Of a stretch of DNA of 64,000 nt, positions 8,540 through 16,093 are shown piece by piece. Source of the stretch: Eubacterium sp. MSJ-21 (GTDB lineage Bacteria; Bacillota; Clostridia; Lachnospirales; Lachnospiraceae); the NCBI RefSeq assembly GCF_018918185.1, contig NZ_JAHLPZ010000006.1, positions 124,001 to 188,000 of the forward strand. The letters are read 5' to 3'. The notes under the pieces are model-generated. The model made no database searches. It had not been told where the DNA came from and saw only the letters and a list, made by a program, of their open reading frames with translations. Every line of letters begins with the position of its first letter. Position 1 is the first letter of the stretch. The position numbers and the translations under genes are program-made.

Positions 8540-8944
8540 TCAGATTAAAATTTCTATTATTTTCCATATATCTATCTGCACTTCTTCCTGTCCACATACT
8601 AACACAAGTGTATGCGTATGTTCATCTATTTTCTTCAGAATCCCGGTGTCCTTCACATAGGCACCGCCCTCTTTTTTCGCATCCTTTACAAAATGTACGA
8701 CCGATACTTCCGTATCCTTATGCTCCGCTAACCATTGCAGTTTCCGGTTTAATTCCGCAACTTCATACTCATCGAGCTCGATCTCCTCCTCTGTCAGCCG
8801 TGCCGTCTCCCGCACTGCTTCATCATGTCCCGTAAGTGCTGCAAATGGGGCAAACTGCGCCGCGCGCATCATGCAGTCCATCGGCGGATGCTTCTTCGAC
8901 ACCGGACGTTCCCGGTCGATGATATCGCTGTAATCCCGTCTCAT
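8540..8944 (-). CDS. YolD-like protein
   Basis: A 134-residue protein of the YolD family, which occurs in Firmicutes next to UvrX-type Y-family polymerases and is thought to assist or regulate them. Visible features are the N-terminal MRRDYSDIIDRERPVS, the PPMDCMMRAAQFAPFAAL block and a C-terminal beta-rich part ending in KIIEILI. Its ATG overlaps the stop codon of the polymerase gene by 4 nt (ATGA), which shows translational coupling. A LexA-type box lies upstream of the operon, which fits SOS induction. Molecular function is not established for the family. Confidence 0.88.
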   Translation of the reverse strand: MRRDYSDIIDRERPVSKKHPPMDCMMRAAQFAPFAALTGHDEAVRETARLTEEEIELDEYEVAELNRKLQWLAEHKDTEVSVVHFVKDAKKEGGAYVKDTGILKKIDEHTHTLVLVCGQEEVQIDIWKIIEILI

Positions 8945-10455
8945 GCCTTATGCCCTCCGATCTGATTATTCCGCTCCCTTGCTGTCGCACCCTCCCGGAA
9001 ATTCATGCCCCGGAGGACTGCATTCTTCCCATATTTATTCTTGATCGTAAGCAGTGCCCGCTGGATCTGTTCCTCCTTCGCTTCCTTCTCCTTCTCTGCT
9101 TCCTTCTCTTTTTCTAACGCTGCATAGTCCGTGAATAAATCAAGCTGTTCAAAGCCGTTTGAATCTTCTTTCACATCCCCCTTGCGGATCACACGGTTCG
9201 CCACGACATTCATCCGCCGCACAAGCAGATGCTCGTCCACAATCCGGTCATATAAGCGAAGCACCGCCGCCTCAATCCTACTTGTCGATGATGTATATCC
9301 ATCCAGATTCTCCGTTCCGTGTGCATGCTTCGGTACCTTCCGCCCATAACGGTCACGCGTCACTTCGCCCTTATATTCCGCTGCCCCCGGTGCCAGACTT
9401 TCGATATCATAGCCGACCGTCACAACCATCTGATTCGTGACAAGCCCTTTCTCCACAAGATCAAATACAAGTGCCTCCGTCATCTCCCGGATCACGACGC
9501 GTGCCTTCTCGAATGTATACGGGGACTGCAGCACCTGCCCGGAACTGATGCTGTTGCTCTCCGGGCGGTACGCCTTGATCTGATCGATCGTACATGGTTC
9601 GTACCCCCATGCATGATCGATCAGAAGCTCTGCATTCACCCCGAAAAGCTTATACAGCAGCTCCTCGTTATAGTAATCATCTTCTCCGCCCAGCGAACAC
9701 CGGGCAACATCTCCCATCGTATACAGATCCTGCGCTTGCAACTTCTTCTGGTAGCCCGCTCCTACACGCCAGAAATCCGTCAGCGGTTCATGGTTCCACA
9801 ACAGTCTGCGGTAACTCATCTCATCAAGCTCTGCAATCCGCGCCCCCCGTTCATCCGGTTGCATATGCTTCGCTTCGATATCCATCGCAATCTTCGCTAA
9901 GTATAGGTTCGTCCCGATACCCGCCGTCGCCGTGATTCCTGTCGTCTCATACACGTCGCGTATCATCGTCTCCGCAAGCTGTCTGGCTGTCATCTGATAG
10001 GTACGCAGGTATGCCGTCGCGTCAATGAATACCTCGTCCACCGAATAGACGTGCATATCCTCCGGTGCCACGTATTTCAGGTAGATATCGTAAATGCGCG
10101 TGCTGTATTCCATGTAATGTGCCATCCGCGGCTTCGCCGCAATATAATCAAGCGCAAGCTTCGGGTCTGCCTTTACCTTCGAATTCTCATACGATGCCCC
10201 GGCAAATTCGCGTCCGGGTGCAGCCGCCAGCCGCTGGCGGTTGATCTCTTTTACCCGTTGCACGACCTCGAAGAGTCTTGCCCGTCCGGGTATCCCATAC
10301 GATTTCAGTGATGGCGAAACAGCCAGACAGATTGTCTTCTCTGTCCGGCTCTCATCTGCTACGACCAAGTTCGTTGTGAGCGGGTTCAATCCCCGCTCCA
10401 CGCACTCCACCGATGCATAAAATGATTTCAGATCAATTGCTATATACTGCCGCAT
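8941..10455 (-). CDS. Y-family DNA polymerase, UvrX/ImuB-like
   Basis: A 504-residue translesion DNA polymerase likely used in damage-induced replication. The palm begins YIAIDLKSFYASVECVERG, with the first catalytic Asp; YSVDEVFIDAT carries the second acidic pair; TAGIGTNLYLAKIAMDI follows in the thumb/palm region. The C-terminal half corresponds to the little finger, then a Lys/Glu-rich coiled stretch (about 460-480). The length exceeds DinB (~350-420) and fits UvrX-like enzymes. I chose ATG 10455 because GGAG lies 7 nt upstream; ATG 10470 is an alternative adding five residues. It forms a two-gene operon with yolD. A LexA-type operator is at 10517-10528. Confidence 0.92.
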   Translation of the reverse strand: MRQYIAIDLKSFYASVECVERGLNPLTTNLVVADESRTEKTICLAVSPSLKSYGIPGRARLFEVVQRVKEINRQRLAAAPGREFAGASYENSKVKADPKLALDYIAAKPRMAHYMEYSTRIYDIYLKYVAPEDMHVYSVDEVFIDATAYLRTYQMTARQLAETMIRDVYETTGITATAGIGTNLYLAKIAMDIEAKHMQPDERGARIAELDEMSYRRLLWNHEPLTDFWRVGAGYQKKLQAQDLYTMGDVARCSLGGEDDYYNEELLYKLFGVNAELLIDHAWGYEPCTIDQIKAYRPESNSISSGQVLQSPYTFEKARVVIREMTEALVFDLVEKGLVTNQMVVTVGYDIESLAPGAAEYKGEVTRDRYGRKVPKHAHGTENLDGYTSSTSRIEAAVLRLYDRIVDEHLLVRRMNVVANRVIRKGDVKEDSNGFEQLDLFTDYAALEKEKEAEKEKEAKEEQIQRALLTIKNKYGKNAVLRGMNFREGATARERNNQIGGHKA

Positions 10456-10516
10456 ACCATCACTCCACATAGATAAATCCGTGTTTTATTTCATATACTG
10501 TCTTTATTTTAATATA

Positions 10517-10528
10517 GAACATATGTTT
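10517..10528 (-). promoter_or_regulatory. LexA (SOS) box
   Basis: GAACATATGTTT differs by one base from the Firmicute LexA palindrome GAAC-N4-GTTC with the common ATAT core. It lies ~60 bp upstream of the Y-family polymerase start, next to AT-rich -10-like sequence on the minus strand. DNA-damage induction of the yolD/polymerase operon is inferred. Confidence 0.7.
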
Positions 10529-10657
10529 TGTAAATGATAAATATTGAGAGGAACATACATAAAACATCCTGTTTTCAACATTTCCCGATATGAATGTAGA
10601 AATTTATACAAATTATAAATATTTATTTTGCAACTTCGTTACACTTTTGATGCAACT

Positions 10658-10685
10658 TTGATGCAATTATTTGCTATGTTATGTT
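10658..10685 (+). promoter_or_regulatory. Possible promoter of the murE-like gene
   Basis: -35-like TTGATG (10658-10663), 16 bp, TATGTT (10680-10685). It lies in a ~285-bp AT-rich intergenic region. A partial direct repeat (TTGATGCAA / TTGATGCAA) spans the -35. The match is only moderate. Confidence 0.35.
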
Positions 10686-10740
10686 AACAGGGACATATAG
10701 GATGTTCTAACAGATAACTTCAGGAAAGACAGGGAGATAC

Positions 10741-12150
10741 ATGGATATTAAAATAGACTCAAGAAAAATAAAAAAAGGGGATACTTTTGTAGCACTGCGT
10801 GGCATCGACCACGATGGACATGACTACATCCAGCAGGCTATCGAAAATGGCGCAGCAAAAATCATCTGCGAGGAAGGTAGCTACGAGGTGGAAACCTGCA
10901 TCGTAGAAGATACCAGAGCTTATCTGGTCAACTATCTGAAAGATACTTACTATGACAAGATCAGCAAGCTCAAGTTGATCGGCATTACCGGTACAAACGG
11001 AAAAACCACATCGGCATTTCTGCTTCACCAGATGTTAAATAAGCTTGGCAGAAAATGCGGTTACATCGGCACGATCGGATTCTATATCGGAGAGAAGATA
11101 CGAAGCCTCGCGAACACTACCCCCGATATCTATGACCTGTATACGATTCTACTGCAATGTCTGTCTCTCGGCTGTGAATATGTCGTGATGGAAGTAAGCA
11201 GCCAGGGGATCGCCAACCACCGGATTGATACGTTACGATTTGACTATGCCGTATTTACCAATCTGACACAGGATCATCTGGATTTCCACAAGACAATGGA
11301 AAACTATGCACTTGCAAAACAGCAGCTCTTCCGCATGCTGAAGCCTGGAGGAAAAGCAATTGTCAACTACGACGATTCCTACAAACAATATTTTCTGCTG
11401 GATGGAAATGATACTGTCACCTTCGGTTTTACCGGCGGAGATTTCAAAATGACAATGGACGCCACTGATAAATGCCACACAGATTTTACGGTCCGCTGCC
11501 CGGATTATACCCGGCACTTCACAACCAATCTGATTGGCCGGTATAACATCTACAACCTGATGACATCTGTAATTGTACTGACGTTAGAGGGCGTAGCCCC
11601 TTCCGACATTGCAGAATGCGCCACTGCTCTTGCACTTCCAAAAGGCCGGACAGAAACGGTTTTCTATGGAAATAATCTGATTGTAGTGGACTACGCACAT
11701 ACACCGGATGCAATGGAAAAGGTATTTTCCGCCGCAAGGGAGCTTACCAGCGGTGCCATCTATGCAGTCTTTGGATGTACCGGAGACCGGGATCGGGACA
11801 AGCGTCCGAAGATGACACAGATTGCCTGCGCCAATGCAGCACATGTGATTCTGACACATGACGATCCACACAACGAGGATCAGTCGCAGATCTATCACGA
11901 CATGATCAAAGGACTGCCGGATAATAATTATGAAATTATCAAAAGCCGGGATGAGGCTATCAAAAAGGGCATTTCGCTCTTGAAGGGGAACGATATCCTT
12001 CTGATTCTTGGGAAAGGGCATGAAGAATTTATCCTTTGCAAAGATAAACGGATTCCGTTTAATGATATGAACGTCGTAAAAAAATGTCTGTCCTCCCCCT
12101 GCCGGCAAGGTATAGTTCCCTCCGCTATGCCTTTTAACCGGTACGCCTGA
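10741..12150 (+). CDS. murE: MurE-like UDP-MurNAc-tripeptide synthetase, short and divergent
   Basis: A 469-residue ATP-dependent amino-acid ligase of the Mur family, which adds the third residue of the peptidoglycan stem peptide in the cytosol. The ATP loop is ITGTNGKTTSAF; ANTTPD and MEVSSQGI form the UDP-MurNAc-dipeptide site; NLTQDHLDFH and the carbamylated-lysine region follow. DYAHTPDAMEKV and FGCTGDRDRDKRP are in the C-terminal domain. Two oddities: the usual first ~25 residues are missing, so the protein begins at the DSRKIKKGDTFVAL motif; and where diaminopimelate enzymes have DNPRxE it has DDPHNE. The last ~20 residues look like an ill-conserved extension. It may be a paralogue with a different amino acid. 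AGGGAGA ribosome site. Confidence 0.8.
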   Translation: MDIKIDSRKIKKGDTFVALRGIDHDGHDYIQQAIENGAAKIICEEGSYEVETCIVEDTRAYLVNYLKDTYYDKISKLKLIGITGTNGKTTSAFLLHQMLNKLGRKCGYIGTIGFYIGEKIRSLANTTPDIYDLYTILLQCLSLGCEYVVMEVSSQGIANHRIDTLRFDYAVFTNLTQDHLDFHKTMENYALAKQQLFRMLKPGGKAIVNYDDSYKQYFLLDGNDTVTFGFTGGDFKMTMDATDKCHTDFTVRCPDYTRHFTTNLIGRYNIYNLMTSVIVLTLEGVAPSDIAECATALALPKGRTETVFYGNNLIVVDYAHTPDAMEKVFSAARELTSGAIYAVFGCTGDRDRDKRPKMTQIACANAAHVILTHDDPHNEDQSQIYHDMIKGLPDNNYEIIKSRDEAIKKGISLLKGNDILLILGKGHEEFILCKDKRIPFNDMNVVKKCLSSPCRQGIVPSAMPFNRYA

Positions 12151-12162
12151 CGGCTGTTACAT

Positions 12163-12194
12163 AAAAAGGGCGACCACCATATTGGTGGCCGCCC
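12163..12194 (-). terminator. Intrinsic terminator of hsp20
   Basis: GGGCGGCCACCA-ATA-TGGTGGTCGCCC on the minus strand followed by TTTTT; one mismatch in a 12-bp stem. It lies 45 bp beyond the hsp20 stop. The hairpin also sits just after the murE-like gene, but that strand has no T-run. Confidence 0.85.
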
Positions 12195-12238
12195 AGTAAG
12201 AGAGGGGAAACGAAAAATCGTCTGGCTAGCTATTTAAA

Positions 12239-12673
12239 TTATCCTTCGATGGCAATGAACTTCTTCTCTTCCACCTGTGGCTTTGCTTCTTTCTTTGGAA
12301 CTGTAATCTTCAAGACACCATCCTCGAATTTTGCCTTGATATCATCCTGTGTAATCGCATCACCCACATAGAAGGATCTGTTGCAGGAACCTTCATAACG
12401 TTCCTTGCGGATGTATTTGCCCTTGGCATCCTTCTCATCCTTAGAGTTCTTTGTCGAAGCCTTGATGATCAGGTAACCATCCTTTACTTCTCCGGTTACA
12501 TCTTCCTTCTTGAATCCCGGAAGGTTCATATCAATCTCGTAACCGTCTTCCTTCTCGAACACATCGGTACTCATCAGATTCTGAGCCGGTGCATCGTACT
12601 TGTAAACACCAAAACTTGGTGTATCAAAGAAATCATCCATAAAACTATTTGTAAATAAACTTGGCATCAACAT
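12239..12673 (-). CDS. hsp20: Small heat shock protein (Hsp20/alpha-crystallin)
   Basis: A 144-residue ATP-independent holdase chaperone that binds unfolding proteins in the cytosol. After a ~35-residue N-terminal arm (DDFFDTPSFGVYKY) the alpha-crystallin domain is clear: YEIDMNLPGFKKEDV, DGYLIIKAST, the loop around RKERYEGSCNRSFYV and the A-x-x-x-DGVLKITVPK end. The C-terminus has no plain IxI motif. Length is usual. A perfect CIRCE element overlaps its promoter, so HrcA repression with heat-shock release is expected. The gene is monocistronic with its own terminator. Confidence 0.96.
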   Translation of the reverse strand: MLMPSLFTNSFMDDFFDTPSFGVYKYDAPAQNLMSTDVFEKEDGYEIDMNLPGFKKEDVTGEVKDGYLIIKASTKNSKDEKDAKGKYIRKERYEGSCNRSFYVGDAITQDDIKAKFEDGVLKITVPKKEAKPQVEEKKFIAIEG

Positions 12674-12773
12674 AAGCCATACCTCCTTTTATACTTCACA
12701 ATGGTCTGTATTTGTTTTTATTTCCTTCCCACTCGGGTTCCCTTCTCTAGGTCTTCCCTCATGTTCTAGATGT

Positions 12774-12815
12774 ACTATAACACACTTATTAGCACTCGTC
12801 AATAGCGAGTGCTAA
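12774..12815 (-). promoter_or_regulatory. Sigma-A promoter overlapped by CIRCE (HrcA operator)
   Basis: TTAGCACTC-N9-GAGTGCTAA (12789-12815) is a perfect match to the CIRCE consensus bound by HrcA. On the minus strand, -35 TTGACG (12797-12802) begins in the CIRCE spacer and lies 17 bp from -10 TATAGT (12774-12779). HrcA bound here would block polymerase directly. Confidence 0.95.
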
Positions 12816-12852
12816 TAAAAATTGTGAAAAAAGTGTGAAATCTTAATTATGC

Positions 12853-12892
12853 AAAAAACAGGTATGCCGCAACAATACAGCACACCTGTTTC
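12853..12892 (-). terminator. Terminator of the alanine/sodium symporter gene
   Basis: Minus strand: AACAGGTGTGC, loop, GCGGCATACCTGTT, then a T-run (A-run at 12853-12858 on plus). It lies 14 bp past the symporter stop. Confidence 0.75.
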
Positions 12893-12905
12893 AAAATCAT
12901 GTTAT

Positions 12906-14354
12906 TTACTTAAACTGATTCTGCTCTGCATGGCGTTTGAAGAAGTCCTTTGTCTCCTTCACAACCACACCACTCAAAGCGAAGATTGCGATCATGTTTG
13001 GAATCGCCATCAATCCGTTGAAGATATCGGCAATCGTCCATACTGCCTTTACTGTCATGTATGGTCCGATGAATACTGCCAAGATATACAACCAGCGATA
13101 TACAAGGATTGCCTTCTTGTGCTTGCCTGACAGGTATTCCAGGCAACGCTCCGAATAGTAATCCCATCCAAGAATCGTTGTAAATGCGAAGAATACCAGA
13201 CAAAGCATCAACAGGAATGCGGCTACCTGCTCGGAAATCGGAAGCCCCTTCTGGAATGCGTAGGTCGTTACCTGTACACCCTCTAAGCCTTCCTGCTGCC
13301 AAGCACCTGTCAATACGATAGAAAGTCCTGTCATCGTACAGATGATGATTGTATCAATAAATGTACCCGTCATAGAAACCAAGCCCTGACGTACCGGCTC
13401 CTTTGTCTTTGCAGCGGCTGCTGCGATTGGTGCAGAACCAAGACCGGATTCATTTGAGAAGATACCTCTTGCAACACCCTTCTGCATTGCAACGATCATC
13501 GTACCAACCACACCACCGGTCACTGCCTTTGGATTGAACGCGCCCTTTACGATTGTCACGAACGCATCCGGAATCTCTTTGATATTGCAGATGAGAAGCA
13601 CCAGACAAAGCAGAACATAAAGCACTGCCATAAATGGAACGACGATCTGGGATACATTTGCAATACGCTTGATACCACCGATCAGCACAAGTGCCACACA
13701 GACACTCAGGATCAAAGATGCGATTACAACCGTCCACGAATATGTACCGATTCCGGGAATCTCTACGCTCCATGATTCACTCGGATCAAAGAATCCCTCG
13801 ACAGCCGATGCAATACCATTCACCTGTGAGAATGTTCCGATACCGAACAATCCTACACAGATACCGAAGAATGCAAAGATCTTCGCAAGCCATTTCCACT
13901 TTGTACCCATACCTTTTTCGATATAGTAAAACGGTCCACCAAGGGCATGATTGTCTTCATCTACCACACGATACTTAACTGCAAGGAGTCCCTCAGCATA
14001 CTTGGTTGCCATTCCGAAGAATGCAGCAAGCACCATCCAGAACAGAGCACCCGGACCACCGGCTCCGATCGCTGTTGCGACGCCGACGATATTTCCGGTT
14101 CCGATCGTCGCTGAAAGCGCCGTACAGAGTGCACCGAAAGAAGTTACCTCTCCTTCGCCCTCTTCCTCATTTTTCACCATCCATTTCAGGGCAAGCGGCA
14201 GTTTACGGACCTGCAACACACCCATACGGATGGTAAGAAGGATTCCACCTGCAATGATCAAAATCATAAGCGGCGGCCCCCAGACGAAATCATCTACTTT
14301 TGTCAAAAAGCTATTAATTGCTTCCCACATGTTTCCTACGATTCCTGATTTCAT
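12906..14354 (-). CDS. Alanine/glycine:cation symporter (AGCS family)
   Basis: A 482-residue membrane protein that imports alanine or glycine with sodium (or protons). The family signature is clear: GTGNIVGVATAIGAGGPGALFW, here quoted in part as GTGNIVGVATAIGAGG, follows the second hydrophobic span, and NESGLGSAPIAAAAAKT lies mid-protein. About ten hydrophobic segments can be counted. Length is typical for AlsT/AgcS proteins. The ATG has GGAGAGG upstream. It stands alone between hsp20 and the divergent cupin gene, with its own terminator. Choice between alanine, glycine and glutamine as substrate cannot be made from sequence. Confidence 0.94.
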   Translation of the reverse strand: MKSGIVGNMWEAINSFLTKVDDFVWGPPLMILIIAGGILLTIRMGVLQVRKLPLALKWMVKNEEEGEGEVTSFGALCTALSATIGTGNIVGVATAIGAGGPGALFWMVLAAFFGMATKYAEGLLAVKYRVVDEDNHALGGPFYYIEKGMGTKWKWLAKIFAFFGICVGLFGIGTFSQVNGIASAVEGFFDPSESWSVEIPGIGTYSWTVVIASLILSVCVALVLIGGIKRIANVSQIVVPFMAVLYVLLCLVLLICNIKEIPDAFVTIVKGAFNPKAVTGGVVGTMIVAMQKGVARGIFSNESGLGSAPIAAAAAKTKEPVRQGLVSMTGTFIDTIIICTMTGLSIVLTGAWQQEGLEGVQVTTYAFQKGLPISEQVAAFLLMLCLVFFAFTTILGWDYYSERCLEYLSGKHKKAILVYRWLYILAVFIGPYMTVKAVWTIADIFNGLMAIPNMIAIFALSGVVVKETKDFFKRHAEQNQFK

Positions 14355-14422
14355 ATTTTCAGTTTCCTCTCCTTTGTTTTATTTTAACAACATGTTCTCT
14401 ATATTACACAGTTTTCCAGCTT

Positions 14423-14451
14423 TTGACAACATTTTTCCCTCAATTTATAAA
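14423..14451 (+). promoter_or_regulatory. Sigma-A promoter upstream of the cupin gene
   Basis: TTGACA (14423-14428), 17-bp spacer, TATAAA (14446-14451). The distance to the cupin ATG is ~100 bp; a second TATAAT at 14485-14490 lacks a good -35. Confidence 0.6.
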
Positions 14452-14553
14452 GTTTTTTACTGTTTTCATATTAAATATACGGGGTATAATAGAGTTTATG
14501 ATATACTTTATATGTCCAAACATGGATTTTAAAAAAGAAAGGAATACATTTTT

Positions 14554-14883
14554 ATGAATCTTATTAAGAATATTTCCAAATCAGAAGTACATGTATTGAA
14601 GGATCAGGTTACTTATCAGGAGGGACAGGTTGTCAGCAAGACACTCGCCCAGAATGACGCCGTATCTATCACATTATTTGCCTTTGACAAGGACGAGGCG
14701 ATCAGCACACACGAGTCCGGCGGCGATGCATTTGTTACCTGCTTAGATGGTGTCGGCAGAATCACAATCGATGGTGTTGAATATATCCTGCACGAAGGTG
14801 AATCCATCGTAATGCCAGCCAAGCATCCACACGCTGTCTATGGGGCAGAACAGTTCAAGATGCTGCTAGTTGTTGTATTTTAA
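14554..14883 (+). CDS. Small cupin-domain protein
   Basis: A 109-residue single cupin barrel. The first cupin motif appears as STHESGGDAFVTCLDGVGRI and the second as GESIVMPAKHPHAV, with His and Glu residues placed to bind a metal. Such stand-alone cupins in gut Clostridia are mostly of unknown substrate. AGAAAGGAA precedes the start. It is a single gene with its own promoter and a long AT-rich terminator. No neighbour suggests a pathway. Confidence 0.88.
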   Translation: MNLIKNISKSEVHVLKDQVTYQEGQVVSKTLAQNDAVSITLFAFDKDEAISTHESGGDAFVTCLDGVGRITIDGVEYILHEGESIVMPAKHPHAVYGAEQFKMLLVVVF

Positions 14884-14889
14884 ATAACA

Positions 14890-14945
14890 GAAACCATAAA
14901 TTTTAATCTAGGAATCTCCTATTTTAAAATTTATGGTTTCTTTTT
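14890..14945 (+). terminator. Terminator of the cupin gene
   Basis: GAAACCATAAATTTT pairs perfectly with AAAATTTATGGTTTC, followed by TTTTT. The stem is 15 bp with a ~21-nt loop. Confidence 0.85.
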
Positions 14946-15495
14946 ACTTACCGTAGATATAATTGAGTCCTGCACTCAAAATACCCAACTCCATCGCCTG
15001 TTTTATAATAATAGCTATTACTGTATATAGTTTATAACGAGCAAAACGATCATTTATAATATCATATACTTTTTCAAATAATGTCTGCATCACAACCGCG
15101 ATTAAAAGTCCTATACCAAACACAATAAGCTTCATTACAAACGAACTCAACGAAATATTTTCTATAACTAAAAGCATAATAGAACTTGATCCAAGTATAA
15201 TCAAATTGATATTTAATAGAAATTTTAATAAACCACTATAGGCTCTGCTTTCCTCAAATGTATCTATTTTATCTATTATTTTTTTATATACAGAATAAAC
15301 CACCGCCAGCCATATATAGAGTCCTACAAAATAAGGTATCACATGCAATATCCAGGAAACTGTTTCTATAAACGATTTTCCAATGACAATCGCCACGATT
15401 ATCATTCCGAAGATAAAGACTGGTGATATTCTAATATATTTGGTCGTAAATTGCGGAATCATTGAGAGACTGTGCTTTTGTTTTAATGACGTCAT
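14944..15495 (-). CDS. Unknown membrane protein, probably the main frame of a two-frame gene
   Basis: A 183-residue hydrophobic protein with four predicted spans (about 26-48, 50-72, 90-115, 117-138) and a charged C-terminal part. No family is recognised. No ribosome site precedes its first ATG (15495), and a stop codon lies immediately before it in frame. The good promoter and ribosome site lie farther upstream and serve the +1-shifted frame at 15431-15559, which overlaps it by ~65 nt. Either the gene has suffered a frameshift or the two frames are translated by coupling or programmed shifting. It is divergent from the XRE regulator at 15665. Confidence 0.55.
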   Translation of the reverse strand: MTSLKQKHSLSMIPQFTTKYIRISPVFIFGMIIVAIVIGKSFIETVSWILHVIPYFVGLYIWLAVVYSVYKKIIDKIDTFEESRAYSGLLKFLLNINLIILGSSSIMLLVIENISLSSFVMKLIVFGIGLLIAVVMQTLFEKVYDIINDRFARYKLYTVIAIIIKQAMELGILSAGLNYIYGK

Positions 15496-15559
15496 TCATT
15501 TGCCAGCAACACAGACTTATTATTATAAACATTAGAATTACTTTTGAATTTTTTCTCAA
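15431..15559 (-). CDS. Short leading frame of the divergent membrane gene (42 aa)
   Basis: Starts with TTG at 15559 (MRKNSKVILMFIII...), with AGGGGGG at 8-9 nt upstream; an ATG four bases earlier hits a stop after two codons. It encodes a basic start, one hydrophobic segment and a polar tail (NDVIKTKAQSLNDSAIYDQ) and ends in TAG inside the next frame. A clear promoter lies just upstream. It may be the true N-terminus of the following membrane protein separated by a +1 shift, or a separate small membrane peptide. Confidence 0.45.
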   Translation of the reverse strand: MRKNSKVILMFIIISLCCWQMNDVIKTKAQSLNDSAIYDQIY

Positions 15560-15590
15560 TTCATTCCCCCCTATTTCATATTTGAAAAAC

Positions 15591-15636
15591 ATTCTAACCT
15601 GTTTCAGGTTAATAGTCAATACTCTGTTTCAGGTTA
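15591..15636. promoter_or_regulatory. Operator pair and divergent promoter for the XRE regulator region
   Basis: TAACCTG-TTT-CAGGTTA (15595-15611) is a perfect inverted repeat. Its right part, CTGTTTCAGGTTA, recurs at 15624-15636, a 25-bp shift. On the minus strand, TTGACT (15614-15619), 17 bp and TAGAAT (15591-15596) form a promoter for the membrane gene, with the operator inside the spacer. Repression by the adjacent XRE protein is inferred. Confidence 0.75.
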
Positions 15637-15664
15637 GGGTATGATAATCAAAAGGAGGTTCCTC

Positions 15665-15877
15665 ATGAATAATCGATTACGTGAATTAAGAGAAGACGCG
15701 GATTTATCGCAAACCAAACTTGCAAAGATTATTGGAATGTCTCAAACTGGATATTCGAAATATGAAACAGGAGAAAATGATATTCCCACACAGATTTTAA
15801 TTAAATTATCTAAGTATTACAATACAAGTATTGACTATCTATTATGTCAGACAAACGTCAAAAAGCCATATCGCTAA
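15665..15877 (+). CDS. XRE-family transcriptional regulator (70 aa)
   Basis: A compact Cro/C1-type helix-turn-helix protein. The domain fills the protein: NRLRELREDADLSQTKLAK, recognition region GMSQTGYSKYETGE and IPTQILIKLSKYYNTSIDYLL. ATG 15665 has AAAGGAGG at the right distance, so the in-frame ATG at 15641 was not used. No effector domain is present. It is divergent from an unknown membrane protein, and an inverted repeat lies between, which suggests local repression. It could be a prophage or mobile-element remnant, but nothing else phage-like is near. Confidence 0.9.
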   Translation: MNNRLRELREDADLSQTKLAKIIGMSQTGYSKYETGENDIPTQILIKLSKYYNTSIDYLLCQTNVKKPYR

Positions 15878-15923
15878 AAAGCCGCCGAGCCGGGAATCCA
15901 AGTCCCAGTCCGACGACTTTTTT
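15876..15923 (-). terminator. Terminator facing the DUF2142 operon
   Basis: On the minus strand AAAGTCGTCGG pairs with CCGGCGGCTTT-type bases through G-U wobbles, an inner GGGA/TCCC stem closes it, and TTTTT follows. On the plus strand the same positions become C-A mismatches, so it mainly serves the minus strand, ~170 bp past the DUF2142 stop. Confidence 0.6.
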
Positions 15924-16093
15924 CTTTCTTCTATCTTAAATATCGGCAGATTTTCACTACTGCTTTACATTAACTGCCTCCATACCCGAATATACAGTGC
16001 TTGCTCCAAGCTCAGTTCCCTATGCCAGCCTCTCTGTATTTGTTACGAACCGATCATCACCAACAGATGTTGCAAGTACATAATCAAGTTATT

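Noticed and set aside
10380-10400. GGGTTCAATCCCCGC, resembling a tRNA T-arm
   Set aside because: It lies inside the polymerase coding sequence and no cloverleaf can be built around it.
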